Assembly: GCA_014859835.1 (NCBI GenBank)
Contig: JACZKW010000104.1
Span: forward strand, 52,326 to 116,325
Origin: UBA9653 sp014859835
Lineage (GTDB): Archaea > Thermoplasmatota > Thermoplasmata > UBA10834
Direction of reading: 5' to 3'
Length of the DNA stretch: 64,000 nucleotides
Shown here: one piece after another, positions 34,607-42,917 of the stretch
How the letters are laid out: every line of letters starts with the position of its first letter
Position numbering within the stretch: position 1 is the stretch's first letter
Made by a program: the position numbers and the translations under genes
Notes under the pieces: generated by a model
Database searches by the model: none
What the model saw: only the letters and a program-made list of their open reading frames with translations
Told to the model about the DNA's origin: nothing

Positions 34607-36442
34607 ATGAAGGAGCAAGAGAACGGCAACGGCCCCATTAAGGTCGATGATCGACAGGGAGAGCGGGGGCGAGCGACTCCCTGGAATCGGGATGGGAAGA
34701 CCCCCATCGCAGCCTATGGGCTTTTTGCGCTCAAGCGAGCTTTGGGCATGGATATCGGCTACTTCGAGAAGGAGTTAACATACCGTGCAGGCCTCGAATC
34801 GGCGGCACAATGCCTCAGCGATCTTCTCACATCGCGGGAAGGGGACGACCCCCAAGAACTCCTGGCAGCAATAGTTGATGTGTGCGCTAGGGGAGGTTTC
34901 GGCCAGGTAGCCGTTCACCGAATAGACCCGATCCACCAGCTGATCGAATTCACTTGTCATGATTCTGCGGAGACTATAGAGTATCTGCAAAGTGGAGAGA
35001 TCCAGAGGAGCCCCTCATGTTCATACACATCGGGATTCCTCGCTGGAATTGGCAAGTTGGTTTTTCCTGTAGAAGGCAAGGAGGAAGGAGACGACGAGAT
35101 CATTGGAATGGAACTCGAATGCATCTCCAAAGGAGATAGTATCTGTAGATTCATCGTAGCACCGAAATCGGCCCTGGCACAAATGGGGTTGAGGGTCCAA
35201 CCAGTTAGGGAATCCATATCCGAGCACACGCTAAGACTGAATGAAGAGATCCTGGCCCGAAACCTCGATCTGCAGAATCTGAACCTGGACTTGGAGAGGC
35301 AGGTCAGGAAGAGGACCGAGGATCTGACACGGTCCGAGGAGCAGTACCGGTCTCTGATCGACCTCTCGCCGGACCCGATTGTAATCTGCACCCTCGACGG
35401 CACGATGAAGACGGTCAACGAAGCAGCTTATGAGATGCTCGGCTACAAATCAGACGATGGATCCGCAAACGCAAGGATCAACACTTGTCTTCTGGACGGG
35501 AAGGATGCCTGGGACAGGTGCGTCTGGCAGATCGATAAGGAGGGAATCGCCAAGTGCCAGACCATTGTCTTCATTGGCAGAAACGGCCAGAAGATCGTCG
35601 GAGACGTATCGGCTCGATTCACCACTATCCACTCGGAAAAATGCGTGCACCTAGTCATCAGAGATGTGTCTGAGAAAAGTCTTATGCGCACAAAGATGGA
35701 GCAGGCGATGAATGACTCAGCGTTCTTCAACGACCTATTGTCACATGACATCATCAACTACATGACCGCTTCAATGCACTTCCTCGATACCATGAGGAGG
35801 TCAGCAGATCTTTCGGATAAGGATAGAAAGGCGGTCGGCGTGGTCGCCAAGAATATCAAGGGAGCTTATGAATTGGCCGCCGTTGTCCGCGATCTATCCA
35901 AAGCGGATGCGCTCGACGGGGAAGAAAGCGAATCCAGGGATTTATCCCAAGTCATGTCCGAGGCGGTTGAGGAGACAAGAACGATATTCTTCGACAGGAA
36001 GATCTCAATTTCCGTGGAGGTGCCCAGGAACGGATGCTATGCAAGAGCCAATTCACTTCTTGGTAGACTCTTCGTCAACTTGTTGACCAATGCAGCCAAA
36101 TTCGATATGAGACCAGAGGCCAAAATCAGAGTCACGGCTCAGGTCGAGACCCACAATAACAAAGAGTTCTGGTGCATCAGAATAATAGATAACGGCAAAG
36201 GAATACCGGACCAAGACAAGGAGAAGATCTTTGAGAGATATTTCAGAGGGGACGACACAGTATCTGGAACTGGTCTAGGCCTTCATGTGGTAAGAAAGAT
36301 TGCAGACGCATGTGGAGGAATCATCTGGGCAGAAAACCATGTACCAGGGGATCACACCAAGGGCACCATCGTGGTCGTCCTGCTTGAGAAGGGCTCAGAG
36401 AGAAGAGAGCATCAACTGGCGAAATCAAATAATGCGGGATAG
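34607..36442 (+). CDS. Sensor histidine kinase with V4R-like and PAS domains
   Basis: A 611-aa soluble sensor kinase. A V4R-like small-ligand domain (about 60-200, ending CRFIV) is followed by a coiled coil (about 210-250) and a PAS domain (about 255-370). The HisKA segment with LLSHDIINYM contains the phosphoacceptor His, and the ATPase has LLTNAAKF (N box), DNGKGIP (G1) and GTGLGL (G2). No membrane helix is seen, so the signal is cytosolic. ATG 34607 follows AGGTGATT; an upstream TTG (34589) precedes that site. The promoter is likely TGTATATAG near 34507. No response regulator is adjacent. Confidence 0.87.
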   Translation: MKEQENGNGPIKVDDRQGERGRATPWNRDGKTPIAAYGLFALKRALGMDIGYFEKELTYRAGLESAAQCLSDLLTSREGDDPQELLAAIVDVCARGGFGQVAVHRIDPIHQLIEFTCHDSAETIEYLQSGEIQRSPSCSYTSGFLAGIGKLVFPVEGKEEGDDEIIGMELECISKGDSICRFIVAPKSALAQMGLRVQPVRESISEHTLRLNEEILARNLDLQNLNLDLERQVRKRTEDLTRSEEQYRSLIDLSPDPIVICTLDGTMKTVNEAAYEMLGYKSDDGSANARINTCLLDGKDAWDRCVWQIDKEGIAKCQTIVFIGRNGQKIVGDVSARFTTIHSEKCVHLVIRDVSEKSLMRTKMEQAMNDSAFFNDLLSHDIINYMTASMHFLDTMRRSADLSDKDRKAVGVVAKNIKGAYELAAVVRDLSKADALDGEESESRDLSQVMSEAVEETRTIFFDRKISISVEVPRNGCYARANSLLGRLFVNLLTNAAKFDMRPEAKIRVTAQVETHNNKEFWCIRIIDNGKGIPDQDKEKIFERYFRGDDTVSGTGLGLHVVRKIADACGGIIWAENHVPGDHTKGTIVVVLLEKGSERREHQLAKSNNAG

Positions 36443-36452
36443 TCGAATATGT

Positions 36453-36545
36453 CCATCGCGATTTGAACGCGAATTCAGGTCTATTGGTCATCTGATACGG
36501 AACCACTTCACCGCTGCAGGGCGGTTCCAATTCCGGAACGGTTGG
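36453..36545 (-). other. tRNA-like remnant and hairpins after the kinase gene
   Basis: On the - strand, TCGCGTTCAAATCGCGA (36457-36473) is a perfect T-arm with a 5-bp stem and the TTCAAAT loop. Upstream, GAAGTGGTTCCGTATCA resembles a D-loop. No matching acceptor or anticodon stem can be folded, so it is not a working tRNA. Nested inverted repeats of GGAACC/GGTTCC (36499-36540) may act as a terminator for the kinase gene. Confidence 0.35.
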
Positions 36546-36634
36546 AAAGGGGTTTCCTGAGCATCCCAGCTACAACATCCCACCATGAAGATTAATAATG
36601 GAGAGGATTATTCCGCCTTCAGTGGGTTGATTAG

Positions 36635-38134
36635 ATGGCTGGTGGTAGTGTGCGACTATTCTCTGTTCTTGTGCTATGCGGATTTCTCGTGGCAACATCG
36701 ATGCCGGTCTTGCCGATGGAAACGGTATCGGCGTATTCTCCGCACGATCCGATTTACATCTCAAGCGACTATGATTTTACCGAAGAGAACGGGGTTGTGG
36801 GAGGAAGCGGGACTTCTGATGACCCTTATATCATATCTGGATGGGAGATCTCAGCCGCATCTGAAACAGCAATCAAAGTGAGTGACACCACTGCATCATT
36901 CATCATAAGAGATATTCATATTACAGTCAACTCGGGGTATTATCCCATTTGGATTACGGATGCAAGCGGATTCACCATCGAGGGCTGTATGATAGATGGC
37001 CAAGGAAGTTCAATAATTATCTGGTTCTGTTCGGATTTTTCGATATCAGGAAATACGCTGGGGGGAAGCGTGATTGAAGGTGAGAGTCTAGCGCTGGTCG
37101 CAATGATGTGCACCAACTTCAGCATTGAATCGAATACAATAACGATGACTGACTCCTATGTCACCATCTCGTACGCAGATGATTTCGATATATCTGGGAA
37201 TGAAGCACCATATTCTTGTTTGAAGATAGACTATTGCACGAACGGGACCATAGCTGATAATTCTGTGGGTAGGGGCATAGATCTCTCCGGCAATCCGTGG
37301 CTTACCGACTCCATTGATATCTCGGGTAATACAGTGAATGGAAGATCGATCATATTCGTGAAGAATCAAGACCATGCAGCATTCAAAGACCAAACACTCG
37401 GTGAATTGATAGTCTTCAATTGTTCGTCTGTCGACATCGAAATGCTTGAACTGAATGGCGATTGTGGGATTGATATCCAATTCTGCGATGAAGTGACAGT
37501 TGCGAATTGCACAATCATCGGAGCCGAAACTGGAATAATGATTGAAGATTGCCAGAACGCGACTGTTGCTAGATGCACTGTTAGGGATAGTTATCGTGGC
37601 ATCTACGCCCAGACCGCGGAGAGTATTACCCTGAGTCGCAACCTGATTCAAGGATGTAACTTCAGCATCCAATTCGATTCGTACGATGCACTAATCCTTG
37701 AGAATATGATCCTTGATGCATTTTGTGGTATTGCATTCGAATCTGGAGTCGCTTTGATATGCTCGAATAGTTTCGTCAATGTGACTCATGGTGGATTGGC
37801 TGTTCGACCAACAATATCCTATTCCCTCATCGAATGGAATGCAGAATATCCAATCGGGGGGAACTATTGGTCGAACTACTCTGGCATAGATGAACAGAGC
37901 GGGCCTGGCCAGGACCAGGAAGGAAGTGACGGATTCTGTGATACCCCGTATTCATCTGGCATGGTGACCGACTATTATCCTTTGTTCGAGATTCCAGATT
38001 TGGAATATGGAGCAGCTGAAAGTCCATCATCAGATGGAGACATCCTTTTGTGGACAATGATCATAGGCGTTCTGGTAGGTGCAGGGGCGATCATTGCAGT
38101 GATGCTCAACAGGAGAGGTAGGAATCCTTCATGA
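36635..38134 (+). CDS. NosD-like beta-helix surface protein
   Basis: A 499-aa secreted protein. A signal peptide occupies about residues 6-33. A right-handed beta-helix of NosD/PbH1-type repeats, seen as recurrent NxT and SGN turns, spans about 60-400. The family block GGNYWSNYSG then DGFCDTPY comes before a C-terminal membrane anchor (about 470-490) and an Arg-rich tail. Many N-glycosylation sites suit an outer face location. It is probably cell-envelope carbohydrate-binding or lyase-like, but no catalytic residues are assigned. Its lower GC and flanking tRNA-like fragments hint at a mobile origin. Confidence 0.82.
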   Translation: MAGGSVRLFSVLVLCGFLVATSMPVLPMETVSAYSPHDPIYISSDYDFTEENGVVGGSGTSDDPYIISGWEISAASETAIKVSDTTASFIIRDIHITVNSGYYPIWITDASGFTIEGCMIDGQGSSIIIWFCSDFSISGNTLGGSVIEGESLALVAMMCTNFSIESNTITMTDSYVTISYADDFDISGNEAPYSCLKIDYCTNGTIADNSVGRGIDLSGNPWLTDSIDISGNTVNGRSIIFVKNQDHAAFKDQTLGELIVFNCSSVDIEMLELNGDCGIDIQFCDEVTVANCTIIGAETGIMIEDCQNATVARCTVRDSYRGIYAQTAESITLSRNLIQGCNFSIQFDSYDALILENMILDAFCGIAFESGVALICSNSFVNVTHGGLAVRPTISYSLIEWNAEYPIGGNYWSNYSGIDEQSGPGQDQEGSDGFCDTPYSSGMVTDYYPLFEIPDLEYGAAESPSSDGDILLWTMIIGVLVGAGAIIAVMLNRRGRNPS

Positions 38135-38239
38135 GAGTCAAAGCCTTTCATGACCTTCTATTGATTTGGCCAATTCAGATCAGAAAGATGGAAGATATCT
38201 GAACTCCGGTCAATTCCCCGCTGATTGAATCCGAGTCGT

Positions 38240-38290
38240 GACACACTGGCTCCTCAGGGGTTCAAATCCCCTTGAGTCCTAACCTATCAG
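38240..38290 (+). other. tRNA 3'-end-like fragment
   Basis: AGGGGTTCAAATCCCCT (38257-38273) folds as a complete T-arm with a TTCAAAT loop and is followed by TGAGTCC, which would be the 3' acceptor strand. No GGACTCA partner is found upstream within 100 bp, so only a 3' part is present. It could be an attachment-site relic or a remnant of a class II (Leu/Ser) tRNA, given the CTGGCTCC spacer before it. Nothing else recognisable lies in 38135-38367. Confidence 0.35.
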
Positions 38291-38367
38291 ACAAAGTGCT
38301 GAAAAGTAAATGGTTTGGGGGACAACGGGGCAGAATTCAATTCCTGCTGATTGAAGAAAGAGCCAGA

Positions 38368-38440
38368 TGGGCCCGTCGCGATTTGAACACGAGTCACCAG
38401 CACCCCAAGCTGGAAGGATACCAAGCTACCCCACGGGCCC
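38368..38440 (-). tRNA. tRNA-Pro (anticodon GGG)
   Basis: A 73-nt cloverleaf. The acceptor GGGCCCG pairs perfectly with CGGGCCC, with discriminator A and no encoded CCA. The anticodon stem CCAGC/GCTGG holds loop TTGGGGT with anticodon GGG. The T-arm is TCGTG/CGCGA with one G-T pair. It lies directly downstream of rpoN on the same strand, past a strong hairpin and T-run. Confidence 0.95.
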
Positions 38441-38448
38441 GAGAAGGA

Positions 38449-38488
38449 AAAAATTTGAAAGAGGGCTCCCTATCCTCAATAGGGAGCC
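38449..38488 (-). terminator. Hairpin plus T-run at the end of rpoN
   Basis: A perfect 10-bp stem GGCTCCCTAT/ATAGGGAGCC (38464-38488) with a 5-nt loop contains the rpoN stop codon. It is followed on the - strand by TTTCAAATTTTTTCC. This looks like an intrinsic terminator of the ribosomal operon ahead of tRNA-Pro; the AT-rich run might also help tRNA transcription. Confidence 0.7.
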
Positions 38489-38664
38489 ACTTCGTCTATC
38501 AGGTCCGCATGCGTGAGGATCATCCTTCGGCAGCAGTATCGATCGAGGTGTAGAGCGTCGAGGACGTCCTTCGGGGGCTCCCCCATATCGACTCTCTTCA
38601 CGAATTCCTCGTATGCACTGCCGATGACCTTTCCGCAAGTGAAACATCTGACGGGTATTATCAA
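38476..38664 (-). CDS. rpoN: DNA-directed RNA polymerase subunit N
   Basis: The 62-aa Rpb10-like subunit. The zinc site is formed by CFTC near the N-terminus and the YCCRRM pair near residue 45, the standard RpoN arrangement. It follows rpsI by 6 bp in the conserved archaeal rpl18e-rplM-rpsI-rpoN operon. RpoK and ribosomal protein S2, often next in other archaea, are not found here; tRNA-Pro takes that place. Confidence 0.95.
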   Translation of the reverse strand: MIIPVRCFTCGKVIGSAYEEFVKRVDMGEPPKDVLDALHLDRYCCRRMILTHADLIDEVAPY

Positions 38665-38670
38665 GGTAGA

Positions 38671-39069
38671 TCACCTGTACGATTTCTGGCGATTCTTCCT
38701 TGCACCTCTGCCCAGAGGCGTTTTTGGAAGCTTTCTCCTCGGATCCGACACAAGGAGCGAACGATCGTATTTCATGAACATCGATTCGAGGTCCTTGTCC
38801 TCAAGGAACTGCACCATGCCCTTGGCAATAGCGGTCCTTGAAGCGGAGGCCTGTCCCATTATGCCCCCGCCCTGAACATTCACATCGATGTTGACCTTCG
38901 ATGACAGTTCGCCCGCAAGTGTCAATGGCTCCATGATCTTGGTTCTCGCAAGTGCCGGTTCGAATATCTCGATCGGAACGTTGTTCACCCGAACCAGACC
39001 CTTGCCCTTCCTGACGCTTGCGCGTGCGACAGCGCTCTTCCTCTTGCCGCTAGCAACAACAACCTTCAT
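38671..39069 (-). CDS. rpsI: Ribosomal protein uS9
   Basis: A 132-aa small-subunit protein. ASGKRKSAVARA opens the protein, the central GGGIMGQASA loop matches the family, and the C-terminus ends KNRQKSYR, the tail that reaches tRNA in the ribosome. Its ATG overlaps the rplM stop (ATGA), so it is coupled to rplM. Confidence 0.96.
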   Translation of the reverse strand: MKVVVASGKRKSAVARASVRKGKGLVRVNNVPIEIFEPALARTKIMEPLTLAGELSSKVNIDVNVQGGGIMGQASASRTAIAKGMVQFLEDKDLESMFMKYDRSLLVSDPRRKLPKTPLGRGARKNRQKSYR

Positions 39070-39491
39070 TTGTTCAACTCCCTGCTAGAGCCCAGTTCAA
39101 GTGTTATGTCCTTGAGATGTACATACTTGACGAGGTGTGGCTTCTTCGCACTCTCAAGGGTCTCTGGTTTCTGATCCTTGAGTGATTCAGGGACGCCGAC
39201 ATACACCCTGAGCCGCTTATAGGCGGCTCGTCCAGAGGGTTTCTTGTATTCGAGCATACCCCTGACTGAGCGCTTGAGAATCGTATCCGCATTGCGTGGA
39301 TAGTAAGGACCGTGCGTGCCCTGGCCTCGGGACCTCCTTTGCTTGTAAAATGCGAGCAGTTGGACCCTGTTTCCAGAGATAATGGCATTCTCGGCGTTCA
39401 CTATGGCGATCTCCTCACCGCTGAGAAGACGCTTCGCGACATGTGTGCACAATCTTCCCAGAACGAGTCCATCAGCATCTATAACCGCCAT
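39066..39491 (-). CDS. rplM: Ribosomal protein uL13
   Basis: A 141-aa large-subunit protein. It shows VIDADGLVLGRL at the start, then IVNAENAIISGN and GPYYPRNADTILKR-type blocks. ATG 39491 is taken because the domain begins there; the longer ORF to 39575 overlaps rpl18e. It sits 4 bp after rpl18e and overlaps rpsI. Confidence 0.95.
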   Translation of the reverse strand: MAVIDADGLVLGRLCTHVAKRLLSGEEIAIVNAENAIISGNRVQLLAFYKQRRSRGQGTHGPYYPRNADTILKRSVRGMLEYKKPSGRAAYKRLRVYVGVPESLKDQKPETLESAKKPHLVKYVHLKDITLELGSSRELNK

Positions 39492-39495
39492 CAGA

Positions 39496-39861
39496 TCACC
39501 CCATAATCCTGACCTTGGAGCCCTTCGGGTTCTTTGCGATGAGCTCCTCAATGGACAGGTTCTGTCCACCAGCATTCTTCACTTTATCCTTGGCCTGTCC
39601 CGAAAACCTGTACGCGGCGACGGTTAGCTGCTTCGCAAGATCGCCGGACCCGAGCAACTTTCCAGGGATGACGACAACATCGTTCTCTTCCGCGTAGCGG
39701 TTGAGTCTGCTGATATTGACCTCAGCCCAGTTACTTGCTGGTCCCTCCAGACGAATTGCGATGTCTCGCCAGACAGGTGCCTCGTTAGTCCTGCTCGCGT
39801 CCTTCAGACGCTGTATCAGGCTCACGAGGTTGGGATTCGTTTTGTTATTCTTCTTTCCCAT
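39496..39861 (-). CDS. rpl18e: Ribosomal protein eL18 (L18e)
   Basis: A 121-aa archaeal/eukaryotic large-subunit protein. Conserved parts include TNPNLVSLIQRLK, VVVIPGKLLGSG and VAAYRFS. ATG 39861 follows GGAGGAGT, which decides the start over TTG 39879. First gene of the operon, read from the TATA box at 39911-39919. Confidence 0.94.
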   Translation of the reverse strand: MGKKNNKTNPNLVSLIQRLKDASRTNEAPVWRDIAIRLEGPASNWAEVNISRLNRYAEENDVVVIPGKLLGSGDLAKQLTVAAYRFSGQAKDKVKNAGGQNLSIEELIAKNPKGSKVRIMG

Positions 39862-39909
39862 ATCTGACTCCTCCGACAACCAGAGAGCAGGCGTCTTAAT
39901 GTGGGAACT

Positions 39910-39920
39910 GTTTATAAAGC
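39910..39920 (-). promoter_or_regulatory. TATA box of the ribosomal/rpoN operon
   Basis: GCTTTATAAAC on the - strand, about 50 bp before the rpl18e ATG, a strong archaeal TATA element. The following leader of about 25 nt ends in GGAGGAG. Confidence 0.65.
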
Positions 39921-40105
39921 TTTGTATAGCGACAATAGGCCGGTCCGTCTTATCTGGACAGGGTCAGATGACGTTCTGGAATCGGTCGCGGATGGGCCTT
40001 CGACACAGACCGTATCCCAAGAGCAACAATTATATGTCGGTCCAACAGAGAATATATACGGAGTAAGTAATACACGGGAAACCCAGCTGGGTTCAGGGAT
40101 TTCAG

Positions 40106-41149
40106 ATGATACGTTTTGGTCCTGCAGGAATACCACTATCCTGCAAAGGACGTACTTTAAAGGATGGCATCGAGGATGTTCACCGTCTCGGGCTTACCGC
40201 GCTGGAGGCGCAGCTAGTCAGAGCGCATGTGCAAGAGAGGACGGCAGAACCCGAAGAGATCGGATTGAAACCGATCGAACTCCCCAATGACATGGTCATT
40301 GAGATCGTGAGGAAGAAGGGGTCGAAGGAGGAGGTCATCTATGACCTCGGAGAACCAATAAAGGCAGAAGACAGGCTCGTGACATTGTCGAGCGGCCTGG
40401 CCAACAACTACAGCGACCTGAGGAAACTGAAGGTCATGGCCGAGGAATTGGATGTAGCGCTATCGATTCACACACCATACTACATGGACCTCGTGAGCGA
40501 TGGCGAGCTGTCGTTCAAGAGCATGGACTCCATCCGATGGGGAGGTGTGATCGCCAAGGAGCTGGGAGGCACCATGGTCGTCACGCACCTTGGACTGTAT
40601 GGCGAGACTAACCCCAAGGTGGCACAAAAACGGATAAAGGAGAAGGTCACGGAACTTGCAGGTTGGTACAAGAAACAGAAGATACCTGCACCGATAGGCC
40701 TGGAATTGAGCGGTAGACAGGAGATCTATGGCTCGCTTTCGGAGATCACCAAGCTGTGCAAGGGCATCGATGGCGTAGTCCCGGTGATCAATTTCGCGCA
40801 CTATCACGCAAGAGAAGGCGGCCAGCTCAAGGACCAGAAGACTTTCGAGGCGCTATTGGAGTCCACCAATGATCTGATCAAGGGAGAGTACTACACCCAT
40901 TTCTCAGGCGTTGAGCACGATAGCGGCAACGAGAAGAGATATACTTCAATCAAGAAAGGCGATCTCAGGTTCGAACCACTGGCCGAAGCAATCGTTGACA
41001 GGAACGATTCGATCACAATCATATCAGGATCACCTCTGCTTGAGCATGATGCCATGTACATGAAAGTCATCCTTGAGAGAGTTCTTGCGAAGAAGGTCTC
41101 CAAAGAAGTGAAGACTGGCTCGAAGAAGGAAAAGGCCGGATCCAAATGA
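40106..41149 (+). CDS. Endonuclease IV-like TIM-barrel protein
   Basis: A 347-aa xylose-isomerase-like barrel related to AP endonuclease IV (Nfo). Metal-type residues appear in IHTPYYMDL, VVTHLG, GLELSG, NFAHYHAREGG and THFSGVEHD. The Nfo ETTAG and DRH motifs are not matched, so AP endonuclease activity is uncertain; sugar isomerase-like chemistry is possible. A TATA element AATATATACGG lies at 40047-40057. It is coupled by an ATGA overlap to the hexulose isomerase gene. The Lys-rich C-tail (KKVSKEVKTGSKK) is unusual. Confidence 0.72.
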   Translation: MIRFGPAGIPLSCKGRTLKDGIEDVHRLGLTALEAQLVRAHVQERTAEPEEIGLKPIELPNDMVIEIVRKKGSKEEVIYDLGEPIKAEDRLVTLSSGLANNYSDLRKLKVMAEELDVALSIHTPYYMDLVSDGELSFKSMDSIRWGGVIAKELGGTMVVTHLGLYGETNPKVAQKRIKEKVTELAGWYKKQKIPAPIGLELSGRQEIYGSLSEITKLCKGIDGVVPVINFAHYHAREGGQLKDQKTFEALLESTNDLIKGEYYTHFSGVEHDSGNEKRYTSIKKGDLRFEPLAEAIVDRNDSITIISGSPLLEHDAMYMKVILERVLAKKVSKEVKTGSKKEKAGSK

Positions 41150-41682
41150 AGGAGAGCGTCGACTATATCCTGAAGAGCATTCAGCAAACGCTCGAGAACG
41201 AGGTCGAGGAGACAGACAAGTTTGTAGATGCCATTATGGAATCACGCAGGATATTCATCTATGGTGTCGGCCGTTCCGGCCTGATAGCCAAGGCATTCGC
41301 GATAAGACTGGTTCAGATGGGGTTAGAAGTCTATTTTGTAGGGGAGACCATCACACCCATTGTCGAGGAAGGGAACCTGGTGATAATCGTGTCGCACACA
41401 GGTGAGACGATGTCCGCCATCCAGACCGCGAATATCGTACGAAGGGTCGGGGCGAGGGTGATCACGATCACTGCCAATGCCCACTCGAAGCTCGCGAGCG
41501 CATCCAATCTAGTCATGTTAATACATCCTCCGAAGGATGATGACAGGAAGACTCTCGCACCGCTTGGAACCCTTTTCGAGAATGCCACCCTGATCTATCT
41601 CGATAGCATGGTCGCCAGGCTGATGGAGAAGCTCGGGCAGAGTGAGGGGTCTCTCAGGAAGCGGCATGCGATCTGGGTCTAG
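41146..41682 (+). CDS. hxlB: 6-phospho-3-hexuloisomerase (SIS domain)
   Basis: A 178-aa SIS-domain isomerase interconverting 6-phospho-3-hexulose and fructose 6-phosphate, used in the archaeal ribulose monophosphate route to pentoses. YGVGRSGLIAKAFA and VSHTGET are the phosphosugar-binding parts, and the RKRHAIW ending is typical. The companion hexulose-phosphate synthase is not adjacent; the barrel gene it overlaps takes that position. Confidence 0.88.
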   Translation: MKESVDYILKSIQQTLENEVEETDKFVDAIMESRRIFIYGVGRSGLIAKAFAIRLVQMGLEVYFVGETITPIVEEGNLVIIVSHTGETMSAIQTANIVRRVGARVITITANAHSKLASASNLVMLIHPPKDDDRKTLAPLGTLFENATLIYLDSMVARLMEKLGQSEGSLRKRHAIWV

Positions 41683-42836
41683 ACACGGTCCATAATCTCG
41701 TCCGTTTCGAGATTATCCGCAGATTCAGTTTTTGATTTGATCCTCTGCTTCTTTCGGATGAGATAGAACGCCAGCACAGATACCGTTGCGACCGCAATGA
41801 GCCCGACGAACGCTGGCAGATATTCCATTATCCAATCGCTGACCCCACCAACAAATCCCGATTCATCGATTCCGATGATAGTCTCGTCTTCAATGGAACA
41901 TGTGTCATTGGAGATAAGGAGGGCGGAATGCAGCATCAGACCAGCGCCTGTCGTGTAACACGATGAGCCAAGGATATGATCATATGACGATGAACCGTTG
42001 CTCATCAGTGCGGCTGTGCCCCACAGAAAATGTGCCTGGGAGGCGTTATCCTCCTTGGTGTACATAATGCGCTGGACCACGTCATCTGTCTGCCTGAGAG
42101 GTCTCGTATAGTTTGCACCGAGAAGAGTCTCATCGTCCCAGCCAGACAAGAGCGTCAGAACCTCATCGGATTGGAAATCATCCTCGGTCACCACAAACGA
42201 ATTCGTAGTTCCTCCACCTTGCAGGAATCGCTCAAGTGCGATGTAATCCGCAGATGTGGAATTGGTGATCCGAATCGTCATGTTTACGCGCATTTCAGTC
42301 TTGCCAGACACTATATAGCTGCCCGTCGGGGCGGTATAGGTTACAGAGTTCTCAGTCAAGCAGAACCAGAAAGTGACATTCGCCCAGTTCTCAATGATGG
42401 CTGGACCCTCTCCAGATATGTTGTACACCGATGTCTCCGCAGACATGCTGAACATGGCGTATTCGCCCATATCGGGTGTGTGATCCTCGATTATCGAGGA
42501 GAGGTGCCATGTAGCATGATTGGAGTCGAAGAACACTGTGCCAACGGCTTCGGATCTGCAAAAAACTCCATTGTCATCAGAGTCATTGAACATATGGATT
42601 CGAGGGAAACTAGCCTCGAACGTCGGCGAGAATGGATCATCCGTATGCCAGAATATGATTCGTGGCCAGTCATTGGTCACGGCAACAGAAAAAATGCCGG
42701 ATATCATGCTCACCTTGGTCTCGTCGGCTGAGACATATAGAGTGTAGTCGCCAGCTCCTGATACGTTCATGGGGAGGGACGATGATACTATGGCGATCAC
42801 CGCGATCATGCAGGCAAGTCGACACACATTCGTCAC
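41679..42836 (-). CDS. Secreted, membrane-anchored protein of unknown function
   Basis: A 385-aa predicted surface protein. An N-terminal signal peptide (about 4-27) is followed by a Ser/Thr-rich ectodomain with many N-glycosylation sites, then a C-terminal membrane helix (about 340-360) and a charged tail. No domain is recognised. GTG 42836 sits just before the signal peptide and some 70 bp after a TATA-like GCATATAGCC; the ORF to 42917 adds a Cys/Arg-rich stretch overlapping that promoter. It follows the ubiquitin-like operon on the same strand but its own promoter suggests separate control. Confidence 0.7.
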   Translation of the reverse strand: MTNVCRLACMIAVIAIVSSSLPMNVSGAGDYTLYVSADETKVSMISGIFSVAVTNDWPRIIFWHTDDPFSPTFEASFPRIHMFNDSDDNGVFCRSEAVGTVFFDSNHATWHLSSIIEDHTPDMGEYAMFSMSAETSVYNISGEGPAIIENWANVTFWFCLTENSVTYTAPTGSYIVSGKTEMRVNMTIRITNSTSADYIALERFLQGGGTTNSFVVTEDDFQSDEVLTLLSGWDDETLLGANYTRPLRQTDDVVQRIMYTKEDNASQAHFLWGTAALMSNGSSSYDHILGSSCYTTGAGLMLHSALLISNDTCSIEDETIIGIDESGFVGGVSDWIMEYLPAFVGLIAVATVSVLAFYLIRKKQRIKSKTESADNLETDEIMDRV

Positions 42837-42917
42837 TCTACATCCCCGACTCCTCAGTCCATAACACAAATGAACCCGAAAAACCTTTCCAGAGATATCC
42901 GCACAGGCTATATGCAT

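Noticed and set aside
36453..36545. A functional tRNA gene on the - strand
   Set aside because: Only a T-arm and a D-loop-like string can be found; acceptor and anticodon stems do not pair.
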